From NCBI GenBank assembly GCA_030604285.1, contig JAUVWD010000011.1:1-10673 (forward strand): 10,673 nt of DNA. Reading direction: 5' to 3'. Below, in pieces: positions 1-5,343 of the stretch (position 1 is its first letter; the number at the start of each line of letters is the position of its first letter). The notes beneath the pieces are model-generated. The model had not been told where the DNA came from, ran no database searches, and worked only from the letters and a program-made list of their open reading frames with translations. The position numbers and the translations under genes are program-made. This DNA is from Chloroflexota bacterium (lineage in GTDB: Bacteria; Chloroflexota; Dehalococcoidia; GIF9; AB-539-J10).

Positions 1-66
1 CCTGAGCAACTTCCTATGTTGGTGCTTTGCCATCTTTTTCTTCCGCTTCTTGATAACTGAGCCCAA
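1..66 (-). CDS. bS22-like / AURKAIP1-COX24-domain small basic protein (partial, 3' end outside window)
   Basis: From a TTG codon at 66-64 an open frame runs off the left edge. After the initiator it begins GSVIKKRKKKM and ends, as far as visible, in HRKLLR. From memory, actinobacterial bS22 and related COX24-domain proteins begin MGSVIKKRRKRM and carry the same HRKLLR, so about 17 of 22 residues match; no search was run. Those proteins are about 30-35 residues, very basic, and bind the small ribosomal subunit. A GAGGG Shine-Dalgarno lies 8 nt before the TTG, and the TTG aligns with the family's initiator, which is why I chose it over the internal ATG at 33-31. Only one base separates it from the rplW stop, so it is probably translated with rplW. 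Its position just after L23, where rplB is usual, is odd. Only 22 codons are visible. Confidence 0.72.
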   Translation of the reverse strand, partial: MGSVIKKRKKKMAKHQHRKLLR

Positions 67-67
67 A

Positions 68-352
68 CTAGATACCCTCAAAGAATCCGATTTTGTGTCC
101 AGACTTCAACGTGACTATCGCTTTCTTCCAGGACGAGCTTGTCACTTGCCTTTTACCCATCCTTCGTGTCTTCCCTGGGACTGTCATAGTATTCACTTTA
201 GCCACTTTCACGTCAAAACACCGCTCCACCGCTTCCTTGATTTGCTGTTTGTTAGCCTCGCGCGCTACTTCAAAGGCATACTTATCTTCCTCCTGAAGGA
301 CAGTAGCCTTCTCTGTAATCAAAGGATGCCGCAATACCTCATAAAGATGCAT
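68..352 (-). CDS. rplW: 50S ribosomal protein L23 (uL23)
   Basis: L23 binds domain III of 23S rRNA at the exit of the peptide tunnel and is a docking site for trigger factor and signal recognition particle. The 94-residue product starts MHLYEVLRHPLITEK, the typical L23 opening, has the basic PGKTRRMGKR stretch near residues 59-68 and ends near normal length. I prefer ATG at 352-350 because family members begin at this Met; an in-frame GTG at 361-359 would add three residues. The Shine-Dalgarno (GGGGTGA) lies 5 nt before the ATG, and its GGGG is the 3' arm of a perfect hairpin. The start lies inside the end of rplD (14-base overlap), so translation is probably coupled to L4 synthesis. Confidence 0.96.
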   Translation of the reverse strand: MHLYEVLRHPLITEKATVLQEEDKYAFEVAREANKQQIKEAVERCFDVKVAKVNTMTVPGKTRRMGKRQVTSSSWKKAIVTLKSGHKIGFFEGI

Positions 353-1028
353 GGCTCTCACCCCGAAAATTCTCCGAATTTTCGGGGGCCCCCTTTTTGA
401 CTATCTTTGTTCCCCAAATTTGCTCTATATTTCGCATTGCTGAAACAGTAGCTATCAGCGTTTTATGAGAGAGCAAATCCAGTACGTTAACTAAAGGAGA
501 AGGCAAAACTTTAATGCCAGCTAAATTGTGACTTGCTTTGACAACATTAGGTTCGGATTGAGCTGTGACAATCAGTGCAGCTGAATCGGCTCCTAGAGCC
601 GATAAGATGTCGACCATTCCCTTTGTCTTTGGCATCTCCAAGTGGAGATCGTCTATTACTCTAATATCTCCTTCTCTGACCTTGGTAGACAGCACGCATC
701 TTAAAGCTAAACGACGCATTTTCCTAAGCATAGACTGGCGATAACATCGAGGATGGGGGCCAAAAACCACTCCACCACCTCTAAGCAAAGGCGACCTTAT
801 ACTGCCTCGTCTGGCCCTTCCAGTATGTTTCTGACGATAGAGCTTTCTAGTGCTCCCCTCAACTTCGCCCCTCGTTTTCGTGCTTGCATTTCCTTGCCGT
901 TTGTTGGCCAATTGCCTTACCATCGCCTGGTGGACCACCGCTTCATTAAATGGGACCGCAAAAACGTCTTCTCTCACCTCCATGTGCTCAACGATCTCAC
1001 CTCTTACGTCATAAACAGCAACCTGCAC
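339..1028 (-). CDS. rplD: 50S ribosomal protein L4 (uL4) with extended C-terminus
   Basis: L4 is an early-assembly 23S rRNA-binding protein whose long loop lines the peptide exit tunnel; in some bacteria it also represses its own operon. Here it has 229 residues against about 200-210 usually. Conserved parts include the loop at residues 45-95 with TRGEVEGSTRKLYRQKHTGRAR and a glycine-rich FGPHPR stretch, followed by the globular half ending near IEQIWG (201-206). The last 15-20 residues (about 210-229) look unlike L4; residues 212-223 are encoded by a GC-rich palindrome at the junction with rplW. The start is GTG, with GAGG six bases upstream, 14 bases after the rplC stop. No frame disruption is seen. 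The tail may be a by-product of the inserted palindrome rather than functional protein. Confidence 0.96.
   Translation of the reverse strand: MQVAVYDVRGEIVEHMEVREDVFAVPFNEAVVHQAMVRQLANKRQGNASTKTRGEVEGSTRKLYRQKHTGRARRGSIRSPLLRGGGVVFGPHPRCYRQSMLRKMRRLALRCVLSTKVREGDIRVIDDLHLEMPKTKGMVDILSALGADSAALIVTAQSEPNVVKASHNLAGIKVLPSPLVNVLDLLSHKTLIATVSAMRNIEQIWGTKIVKKGAPENSENFRGESHASL
361..393 (-). promoter_or_regulatory. Perfect 12-bp hairpin over the rplW ribosome-binding site, preceded by GGGGGCCCCC
   Basis: On the transcribed strand the arms CCCCGAAAATTC and GAATTTTCGGGG pair perfectly around a GGA loop (plus-strand arms 361-372 and 376-387). The palindrome GGGGGCCCCC (384-393) overlaps its upstream side. 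The 3' arm supplies the GGGG of the rplW Shine-Dalgarno, so the folded RNA would hide it. The whole element is inside rplD codons, so ribosomes finishing L4 would open it. No U-run follows in the operon's direction, so it is not an intrinsic terminator there. It could instead be a small inserted palindromic repeat. The pairing is directly visible; the function is inferred. Confidence 0.75.
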
Positions 1029-1042
1029 TCTTCACCTCTTTC

Positions 1043-1654
1043 TCATGCCCTATTGATAATTAGCAACCCCCCTCTAGCCCCAGGCACCGCCCCGCTAACC
1101 AAGAGCAAATCCCGAGCTGGCTCCACCTCAATTACCTTGAGGTTACCTATAGTCACTTTTCTACTCCCCATATGTCCTGCCATACGCATTCCCTTAAACA
1201 CCCGCCCAGGAAAAGTTCCGCCACCAATAGAGCCGGGAGCACGATGCCGGTCAGATTGACCATGAGTTTTTGGTCCGCCGGCAAAATGGTGACGTTTCAC
1301 AACGCCGGCAAAACCTCTCCCCTTGGATATCCCGCTTATATTCACAAGGTCCCCCGGTCTGAGAAAGCTGACATCCACTGGTTCTCCTCGCTTAATCGAG
1401 CTAACATCATCCACTCTGAATTCACGCAGAAAACTAAGTTGGCGTATGCCCTTAAGATGCCCCTTTTCACTAGAACTGAGTTTCTTGGCTTCCCGAAAAC
1501 CCAGCTGGACAGCGTTGTAGCCTTCTTTACCCGCGCTCTTTATCTGCGTAACAAAGCAGGGACCAGCCTCAATAGCGGTAACTGCTACTGCCTGTCCATT
1601 TTCCTGAAAGACCCGTGTGATGCCTATTTTCTTGCCAATAATACCTTGAATCAT
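1043..1654 (-). CDS. rplC: 50S ribosomal protein L3 (uL3)
   Basis: L3 starts 50S assembly and reaches with its long extension toward the peptidyl transferase centre. The 203-residue product has the usual opening (MIQGIIGKKIGITRVF), the L3 signature around residues 107-131 (ISGISKGRGFAGVVKRHHFAGG...) and the central-extension motif HRAPGSIG at 137-144. Enterobacterial L3 has a methylated Gln right after GSIG; here the sequence reads GSIGGGTFPG, so that target is absent, which I take as ordinary variation. The start ATG is 8 bases after the rpsJ stop with only a weak Shine-Dalgarno, so initiation is probably coupled to rpsJ. Length and order (rpsJ, rplC, rplD, rplW) are standard for the S10 operon. 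Confidence 0.97.
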   Translation of the reverse strand: MIQGIIGKKIGITRVFQENGQAVAVTAIEAGPCFVTQIKSAGKEGYNAVQLGFREAKKLSSSEKGHLKGIRQLSFLREFRVDDVSSIKRGEPVDVSFLRPGDLVNISGISKGRGFAGVVKRHHFAGGPKTHGQSDRHRAPGSIGGGTFPGRVFKGMRMAGHMGSRKVTIGNLKVIEVEPARDLLLVSGAVPGARGGLLIINRA

Positions 1655-1662
1655 AGTTACAG

Positions 1663-1971
1663 CTATAGTCTTATGTTTACTTCTACGCCTGAGGGCAAAT
1701 CAAGCTGGCTCAAAGCATCCACTGTTTTGGAAGTCGGCTGCAAGATATCAATAAGACGCTTGTGAGTTCGGATTTCGAATTGCTCTCTTGAGTCCTTATC
1801 AATATTGGGGGAACGAATTACACAGAACTTTGCAATGCGCGTAGGCAAGGGTACAGGGCCAACAACTATAGCTCCAGTGCGCTCAGCTGTCTCGACTATT
1901 CGTGACGCTGACTGGTCAACTAACTTATGGTCAAACCCCTTGATTTTGACACGAATTCTCTGTTTAAGCAC
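1663..1971 (-). CDS. rpsJ: 30S ribosomal protein S10 (uS10) / NusE
   Basis: S10 is a component of the 30S head and, as NusE, joins NusB in transcription antitermination. The 102-residue product shows the family pattern: [35 protein letters not shown], and the signature [20 protein letters not shown] at residues 53-72. In that signature the common His after RSP is Asn here. The start is GTG, immediately after the fusA TAG with no bases between, and GGAG lies 8 nt upstream inside the end of fusA. It is therefore placed for coupled translation with EF-G. In many bacteria tuf lies between fusA and rpsJ; here it does not. Confidence 0.97.
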   Translation of the reverse strand: MLKQRIRVKIKGFDHKLVDQSASRIVETAERTGAIVVGPVPLPTRIAKFCVIRSPNIDKDSREQFEIRTHKRLIDILQPTSKTVDALSQLDLPSGVEVNIRL

Positions 1972-4047
1972 CTACTCCACTCCAACTTTCCCCAGAAGTT
2001 GCTCAGCCAGGTTAGCCTGCACATCCTGATAACGGCAAAACTCCATGGTATAGTTTGCCCTTCCTTGGCTAAGTGACCTCAGGGCGCTAGCATAGCCGAA
2101 CGCTTCTGCCAAAGGAATACAAGCGCGAACAACGCAAGTCTCACCATGGGCCTCAATGTTATCAATATTACCCCTTCGCGAGTTCAAATCTCCAATAATG
2201 TCACCTAAGAACTCAACCGGAGCCATTATCTCCACCTTCATGATTGGTTCCAGAATAACAGGCTTGGCTTTTCCAATACCATTGCGAACAGCCATAGAGC
2301 CTGCTATCTTGAAAGCTAAATCGGAGGAATCAACTTCATGGAAGCTGCCATCATACAAAGTTACTTTCACATCAACTACGGGGTAGCTAGCTAATCCACT
2401 TTGCAAAGCCTCCTTAACCCCTTCTTCCACGGGCTGAACAAATTCCTTTGGTATAGCCCCACTTCGAATTTGGTCACGAAACTCGAAGCCGCTGCCCCGT
2501 TCACCGGGCTCGAGCCTAAGCCAAACATGCCCATATTGCCCTCTGCCGCCTGATTGCCGAATGAATCTCCCTTCCGATTCCACAGGGATAGTAATCGTTT
2601 CCTTGTAAGCTACTTGCGGCTTTCCAACCTTCGCCTTTAGTCCAAATTCACGAGACATACGTTCTATCAATACTTCAAGGTGCAGTTCGCCCATTCCAGA
2701 GATGAGAGTTTGACCCGTTTCCGCGTTATTGCGAATTTTAAACGTAGGGTCTTCCTGAGCAAGCTTGCCCAGAACATCATCCAACTTGCCCTGATCGGCT
2801 TTGCTGCTCGGTTCAATAGCCATGGAAAGCACCGGCTCAGGAAAGCAAATAGGCTCGAACAGAACGGGTTGGACAAAATCGCAAAAGGTATCCCCGGTGG
2901 ACGTTTTCTTTAGTCCCAGGGTAGCTGCAATATCTCCGGCACTAACCTCCTTCACTTCTTCGCGATGATTCGCATGCATAGCAAATAATCTTCCTAACCT
3001 CTCCTTCTCACCTGTGGTGGGGTTAAAGACTTGTGCTCCACCAGCTATCTTGCCGGAATAAACCCTGAAATAAACTAGCCTACCCACGAAGGGATCAGAA
3101 ACCACCTTAAAGGCCAAAGCTGAGAACGGTGCTCTGTCACTCGCTTGGCAAAGGATTTGCTCGCCTGTCCTAACATCAGTAGCAGGAGTTGACGGTACAT
3201 CTACGGGTGAAGGAAGGTAATCGCCAACGGCATCAAGCAAGGGCTGGATTCCTTTATTCCTTAACGCGCTGCCGCAAAGAACAGGTACTATCTGGTTTGC
3301 AATAGTCAGCCTTCTGATAGCCGCTTTAAGCCGAGAGATGGCAATCTCTTTCTCCTCTAAGTAAGCTAGCATAATGTCATCGTCGTTCTCAGCTAACTGC
3401 TCACTTAATGCCTGGCGGTACTTGACTACCGTGGCTTTCTCATTTTCCGGGATGGCTACCTCTACTGGATTCAAGGAAGGATCGTCAGGGAAAGCATAAG
3501 CTTTGTTTTGTACAAGGTCTATGATACCTTGCAGAGCCTTTTCTTTTCCTAACGGAAGCTGTATCGGTAGCGCTTTGGTTTGCAACCTTTCCTCGATCAT
3601 GTTCACAGTATGACAGAAATCAGCACCAGGGCGATCCATCTTGTTAACAAAGCAGATTCTTGGGACCCTATACTTGTCTGCTTGACGCCACACCGTTTCC
3701 GATTGGGCTTCTACACCGGCTACAGCATCCAGGATTACAATGCCACCATCTAACACTCGAAGACTACGTTCCACCTCAGCAGTGAAATCAACATGTCCTG
3801 GGGTATCAATAATATTAATGCGATGCTCACGCCAATAGCAGGTTGTGGCTGCCGATACAATGGTAATGCCCCGCTCGCGCTCCTGCTGCATCCAATCCAT
3901 CACCGCCGTTCCCTCATCTACCTTACCTATCTTATAAGTGCGCCCTGTAAGGTAAAGAACTCTCTCGGTCGTGGTAGTCTTGCCCGCATCTATATGAGCG
4001 ATAATTCCAATGTTACGGACTTTTTCAATGGGGAAAGCTTGTGACAT
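1972..4047 (-). CDS. fusA: Translation elongation factor G (EF-G)
   Basis: EF-G is the GTPase that drives tRNA-mRNA translocation and, with RRF, ribosome recycling. With the start chosen here it is 691 residues, normal for the family. GTPase motifs are intact: AHIDAGKTT (17-25), RGITI (59-63), DTPGH (81-85), NKMD (135-138) and GSA (259-261). The domain IV and V motifs YGHVWLRL and GYASALRSLSQGRANYTMEF are present. I chose ATG at 4047-4045 because ten residues before RNIGI is the usual N-terminus and GGAAG lies 8 nt upstream. An in-frame GTG at 4083-4081, five bases after GGTGAG at the end of rpsG, would add twelve residues and cannot be excluded. Switch I reads KVDEGTAVMDWM rather than the proteobacterial EVHDGAATMDWM, a variant I recall from Chloroflexota-like EF-Gs. 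Confidence 0.97.
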   Translation of the reverse strand: MSQAFPIEKVRNIGIIAHIDAGKTTTTERVLYLTGRTYKIGKVDEGTAVMDWMQQERERGITIVSAATTCYWREHRINIIDTPGHVDFTAEVERSLRVLDGGIVILDAVAGVEAQSETVWRQADKYRVPRICFVNKMDRPGADFCHTVNMIEERLQTKALPIQLPLGKEKALQGIIDLVQNKAYAFPDDPSLNPVEVAIPENEKATVVKYRQALSEQLAENDDDIMLAYLEEKEIAISRLKAAIRRLTIANQIVPVLCGSALRNKGIQPLLDAVGDYLPSPVDVPSTPATDVRTGEQILCQASDRAPFSALAFKVVSDPFVGRLVYFRVYSGKIAGGAQVFNPTTGEKERLGRLFAMHANHREEVKEVSAGDIAATLGLKKTSTGDTFCDFVQPVLFEPICFPEPVLSMAIEPSSKADQGKLDDVLGKLAQEDPTFKIRNNAETGQTLISGMGELHLEVLIERMSREFGLKAKVGKPQVAYKETITIPVESEGRFIRQSGGRGQYGHVWLRLEPGERGSGFEFRDQIRSGAIPKEFVQPVEEGVKEALQSGLASYPVVDVKVTLYDGSFHEVDSSDLAFKIAGSMAVRNGIGKAKPVILEPIMKVEIMAPVEFLGDIIGDLNSRRGNIDNIEAHGETCVVRACIPLAEAFGYASALRSLSQGRANYTMEFCRYQDVQANLAEQLLGKVGVE

Positions 4048-4089
4048 AGCCTTAGCTTCCACTATAAATGCTGTTCTTAGCACAGTCCC

Positions 4090-4563
4090 TCACCAGCGAT
4101 AATGAGCAAAGGCCTTATTAGCCTCTGCCATCCTGTGAGCATCGTCACGCTTCTTGATCGTTGGTCCCTGCCTATTAGCGGCATCGACTAGCTCAGTACC
4201 CAGCTTCTCCCCCATAGATTTACCACTGCGTGCCCTTGCTGAGGCAACTAGCCACTTCATTGCTAAAGAACGACCACGGTCAGCCTTAACTTCAAGTGGA
4301 ACTTGGTAAGTAGCGCCTCCAACACGGCGCGACTTAACCATGAGCAGCGGCGTGGCATTTCCCATTGCCCGATCCAGAACTTCTGCAGGTTTATCACTCA
4401 ACCTTTGGCTAGCAAGTTGCAAAGCGTCATAAACAATACGCTGGGCCGTAGCCTTTTTCCCACCTAACATAACCTTGTTAATGAGTCTAGCCACAGTGAC
4501 GCTGCCGTACCTAGCATCGGGCGGCAGTACTCTTCTCACTACTTTCTTGGCTCTTCTTGGCAT
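4090..4563 (-). CDS. rpsG: 30S ribosomal protein S7 (uS7)
   Basis: S7 starts assembly of the 30S head by binding the 3' domain of 16S rRNA, and it sits near the E site. The 157-residue product is the usual length. It carries the signature region DARYGSVTVARLINKVMLGGKK (residues 16-37), the beta-hairpin region VKSRRVGGATYQVPLEV (76-92), and the C-terminal HRMAEANKAFAHYRW. ATG at 4563-4561 follows the rpsL stop by 18 bases, with only a weak Shine-Dalgarno-like GAG, so coupling to rpsL is likely. In enterobacteria S7 is the autogenous repressor of the str operon; whether that holds here cannot be read from the sequence. Confidence 0.97.
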   Translation of the reverse strand: MPRRAKKVVRRVLPPDARYGSVTVARLINKVMLGGKKATAQRIVYDALQLASQRLSDKPAEVLDRAMGNATPLLMVKSRRVGGATYQVPLEVKADRGRSLAMKWLVASARARSGKSMGEKLGTELVDAANRQGPTIKKRDDAHRMAEANKAFAHYRW

Positions 4564-4581
4564 TTAATGTCTCAGAATTCC

Positions 4582-5001
4582 TTAACTTCTTTTAGGTTTC
4601 TTGGATCCGTACCTACTACGGCCTTGTCGCCGATTAGCTACGCCGTCAGCATCTAAGGTGCCACGAATAACATGATAGCGGATCCCGGGCACGTCCTTCA
4701 CTCTCCCACCACGGATTAGGACCACCGAGTGCTCCTGCAAATTATGACCTTCGCCTGGGATATAGGCGTTCACCTCTATCCCATTAGTCAACCTTACGCG
4801 GGCTACTTTGCGCAACGCCGAATTGGGCTTCTTGGGAGTAACAGTCTTAACCTGGAGGCAGACTCCTCGTTTCTGCGGTGAGCCCGTATTCCACTTGGTC
4901 TCATTCTTAAGCGCATTATGGCTGAAATGCAACGCTGGAGCCTTAGTTCGCTTGACGAGTTTATGCCGTCCCTTGCGAACAAGCTGATTAACTGTCGGCA
5001 T
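4582..5001 (-). CDS. rpsL: 30S ribosomal protein S12 (uS12) with internal insertion
   Basis: S12 lies at the decoding centre and affects accuracy and streptomycin response. The product is 139 residues, against about 124 in E. coli. The excess is internal: between APAL (21-24) and PQKRGVC (42-48) it has [17 protein letters not shown], where E. coli has three residues. The rest is canonical: [17 protein letters not shown] (55-71), with the Lys residues at which streptomycin-resistance changes occur elsewhere (57/58), [21 protein letters not shown] (83-103), and Asp103 in the position that RimO methylthiolates in E. coli. ATG at 5001-4999 has a GGGGG Shine-Dalgarno 9 nt upstream. It is the first gene of the operon, about 126 nt downstream of the predicted transcription start. 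I vaguely recall similar insertions in some Chloroflexota. Confidence 0.97.
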   Translation of the reverse strand: MPTVNQLVRKGRHKLVKRTKAPALHFSHNALKNETKWNTGSPQKRGVCLQVKTVTPKKPNSALRKVARVRLTNGIEVNAYIPGEGHNLQEHSVVLIRGGRVKDVPGIRYHVIRGTLDADGVANRRQGRSRYGSKKPKRS

Positions 5002-5020
5002 TTGTACAATCCCCCTAACA

Positions 5021-5062
5021 CTGGAGGCAATTAAAAAGCCACCTAGCTTTGCCCACCTCCTT
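5021..5062 (-). promoter_or_regulatory. Possible structured leader of the ribosomal operon with an unused perfect Shine-Dalgarno
   Basis: The transcript leader contains AAGGAGGTG (5062-5054), a nine-base match to the complement of the 16S rRNA 3' end, yet it lies more than 50 nt before the rpsL start. GGAGG (5060-5056) can pair with CCTCC (5027-5023). Between them AAAGC (5050-5046) can pair with GCTTT (5039-5035) around a 6-nt loop, followed by two more U. The inner hairpin plus U-run is weakly terminator-like, and the outer pairing would hide the unused site. No known riboswitch or ribosomal-protein leader class was recognised. Folding was judged by eye only. Confidence 0.35.
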
Positions 5063-5133
5063 CAAGGCCCAACATTAGCTAGCCGGCTCCTTGTAAACCT
5101 TTAGGCCATCGCCTACAGTGGACGCTGAATTAG

Positions 5134-5162
5134 ATTTAAACACAAACAAACAACAATGTCAA
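5134..5162 (-). promoter_or_regulatory. Sigma-70-type promoter of the rpsL-rpsG-fusA-S10 operon
   Basis: Reading leftward, a perfect -35 box TTGACA (5162-5157) is followed after 17 bases by TTAAAT (5139-5134), which matches TATAAT at four of six positions. Transcription would start near 5127, giving a leader of about 126 nt before the rpsL ATG. The spacer is T/G-rich. It is the only good leftward promoter I see upstream of rpsL, and it fits the strong expression expected of a ribosomal operon. Confidence 0.75.
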
Positions 5163-5168
5163 CATTGT
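5153..5168. promoter_or_regulatory. 16-bp palindrome ACAATGT-CA-ACATTGT over the ribosomal promoter -35 box
   Basis: Two perfect 7-base half-sites are separated by CA, and the -35 hexamer of the leftward promoter lies inside. Size and symmetry suit a dimeric helix-turn-helix regulator, and the position would favour repression. I cannot assign it to a known regulator. A TTGACA box next to its own partial complement could arise by chance, so confidence in function is limited. Confidence 0.45.
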
Positions 5169-5183
5169 CTATTCGAGGGTCTT

Positions 5184-5204
5184 GATTAACGCTAGATTGA
5201 CGCT
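5184..5204. repeat. Tandem direct repeat GATTAACGCT / GATTGACGCT, 11-bp period
   Basis: Two ten-base units (5184-5193 and 5195-5204) differ at one position and sit 11 bp apart, about one helical turn, between the two divergent promoters. That placement suits side-by-side binding of a regulator, but only two copies exist, so chance is possible. Confidence 0.3.
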
Positions 5205-5292
5205 TTGAGCGAAGCGAGGGGTCTGTAAGAGGTGCTTCACCCGTGGGAGGCAGAATTACAAAAAGCAAGGTTGCTGGACGCTTTCTCCATTC

Positions 5293-5321
5293 TTGAAGCC
5301 AGAACCACGACGGGCTATAAT
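5293..5321 (+). promoter_or_regulatory. Sigma-70-type promoter of the radical SAM gene
   Basis: TTGAAG (5293-5298; four of six consensus bases), then 17 bases, then a perfect TATAAT (5316-5321). Transcription should begin near 5328, giving a leader of only about 16 nt before the ATG at 5344. The -35 box coincides with a TTG and the -10 box overlaps an ATG (5320-5322), both in frame with the gene, so neither can be its start if this promoter is used. Confidence 0.75.
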
Positions 5322-5343
5322 GCTCAAGCTAACGAATCACGGA

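Noticed and set aside
361..398. The rplD/rplW hairpin as an intrinsic terminator, because plus-strand TTTTT (394-398) follows it.
   Set aside because: The T-run lies on the plus strand, where no gene is transcribed; in the direction of the ribosomal operon the hairpin is followed by TGAGAGCC and the rplW start.
753..1259. A 168-residue plus-strand open frame.
   Set aside because: It is antisense to rplD and rplC, has no Shine-Dalgarno or recognisable domain, and its composition is that expected of a shadow frame.
4048..4083. N-terminal extension of EF-G from GTG 4083.
   Set aside because: It would add twelve residues beyond the conserved N-terminus, whereas ATG 4047 fits the family; the GGTGAG near the GTG keeps it as a minor alternative only.
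4803..5030. A 75-residue minus-strand frame starting before rpsL.
   Set aside because: It is the +1 shadow of rpsL, arginine/serine-rich without family resemblance, while rpsL itself is unmistakable.
5201..5216. Short inverted repeat CGCTT-TGAGCG-AAGCG in the intergenic region.
   Set aside because: A five-base stem with a six-base loop and no U-run is too weak to call a terminator or regulatory RNA.
5243..5296. A 17-codon plus-strand ORF (GTG start) with AGAGGTG eight bases upstream, ending inside the -35 box of the radical SAM promoter.
   Set aside because: No promoter with acceptable spacing is visible upstream, the putative ribosome site lies in a small hairpin (GGTG-CTT-CACC), and the peptide shows no recognisable pattern.
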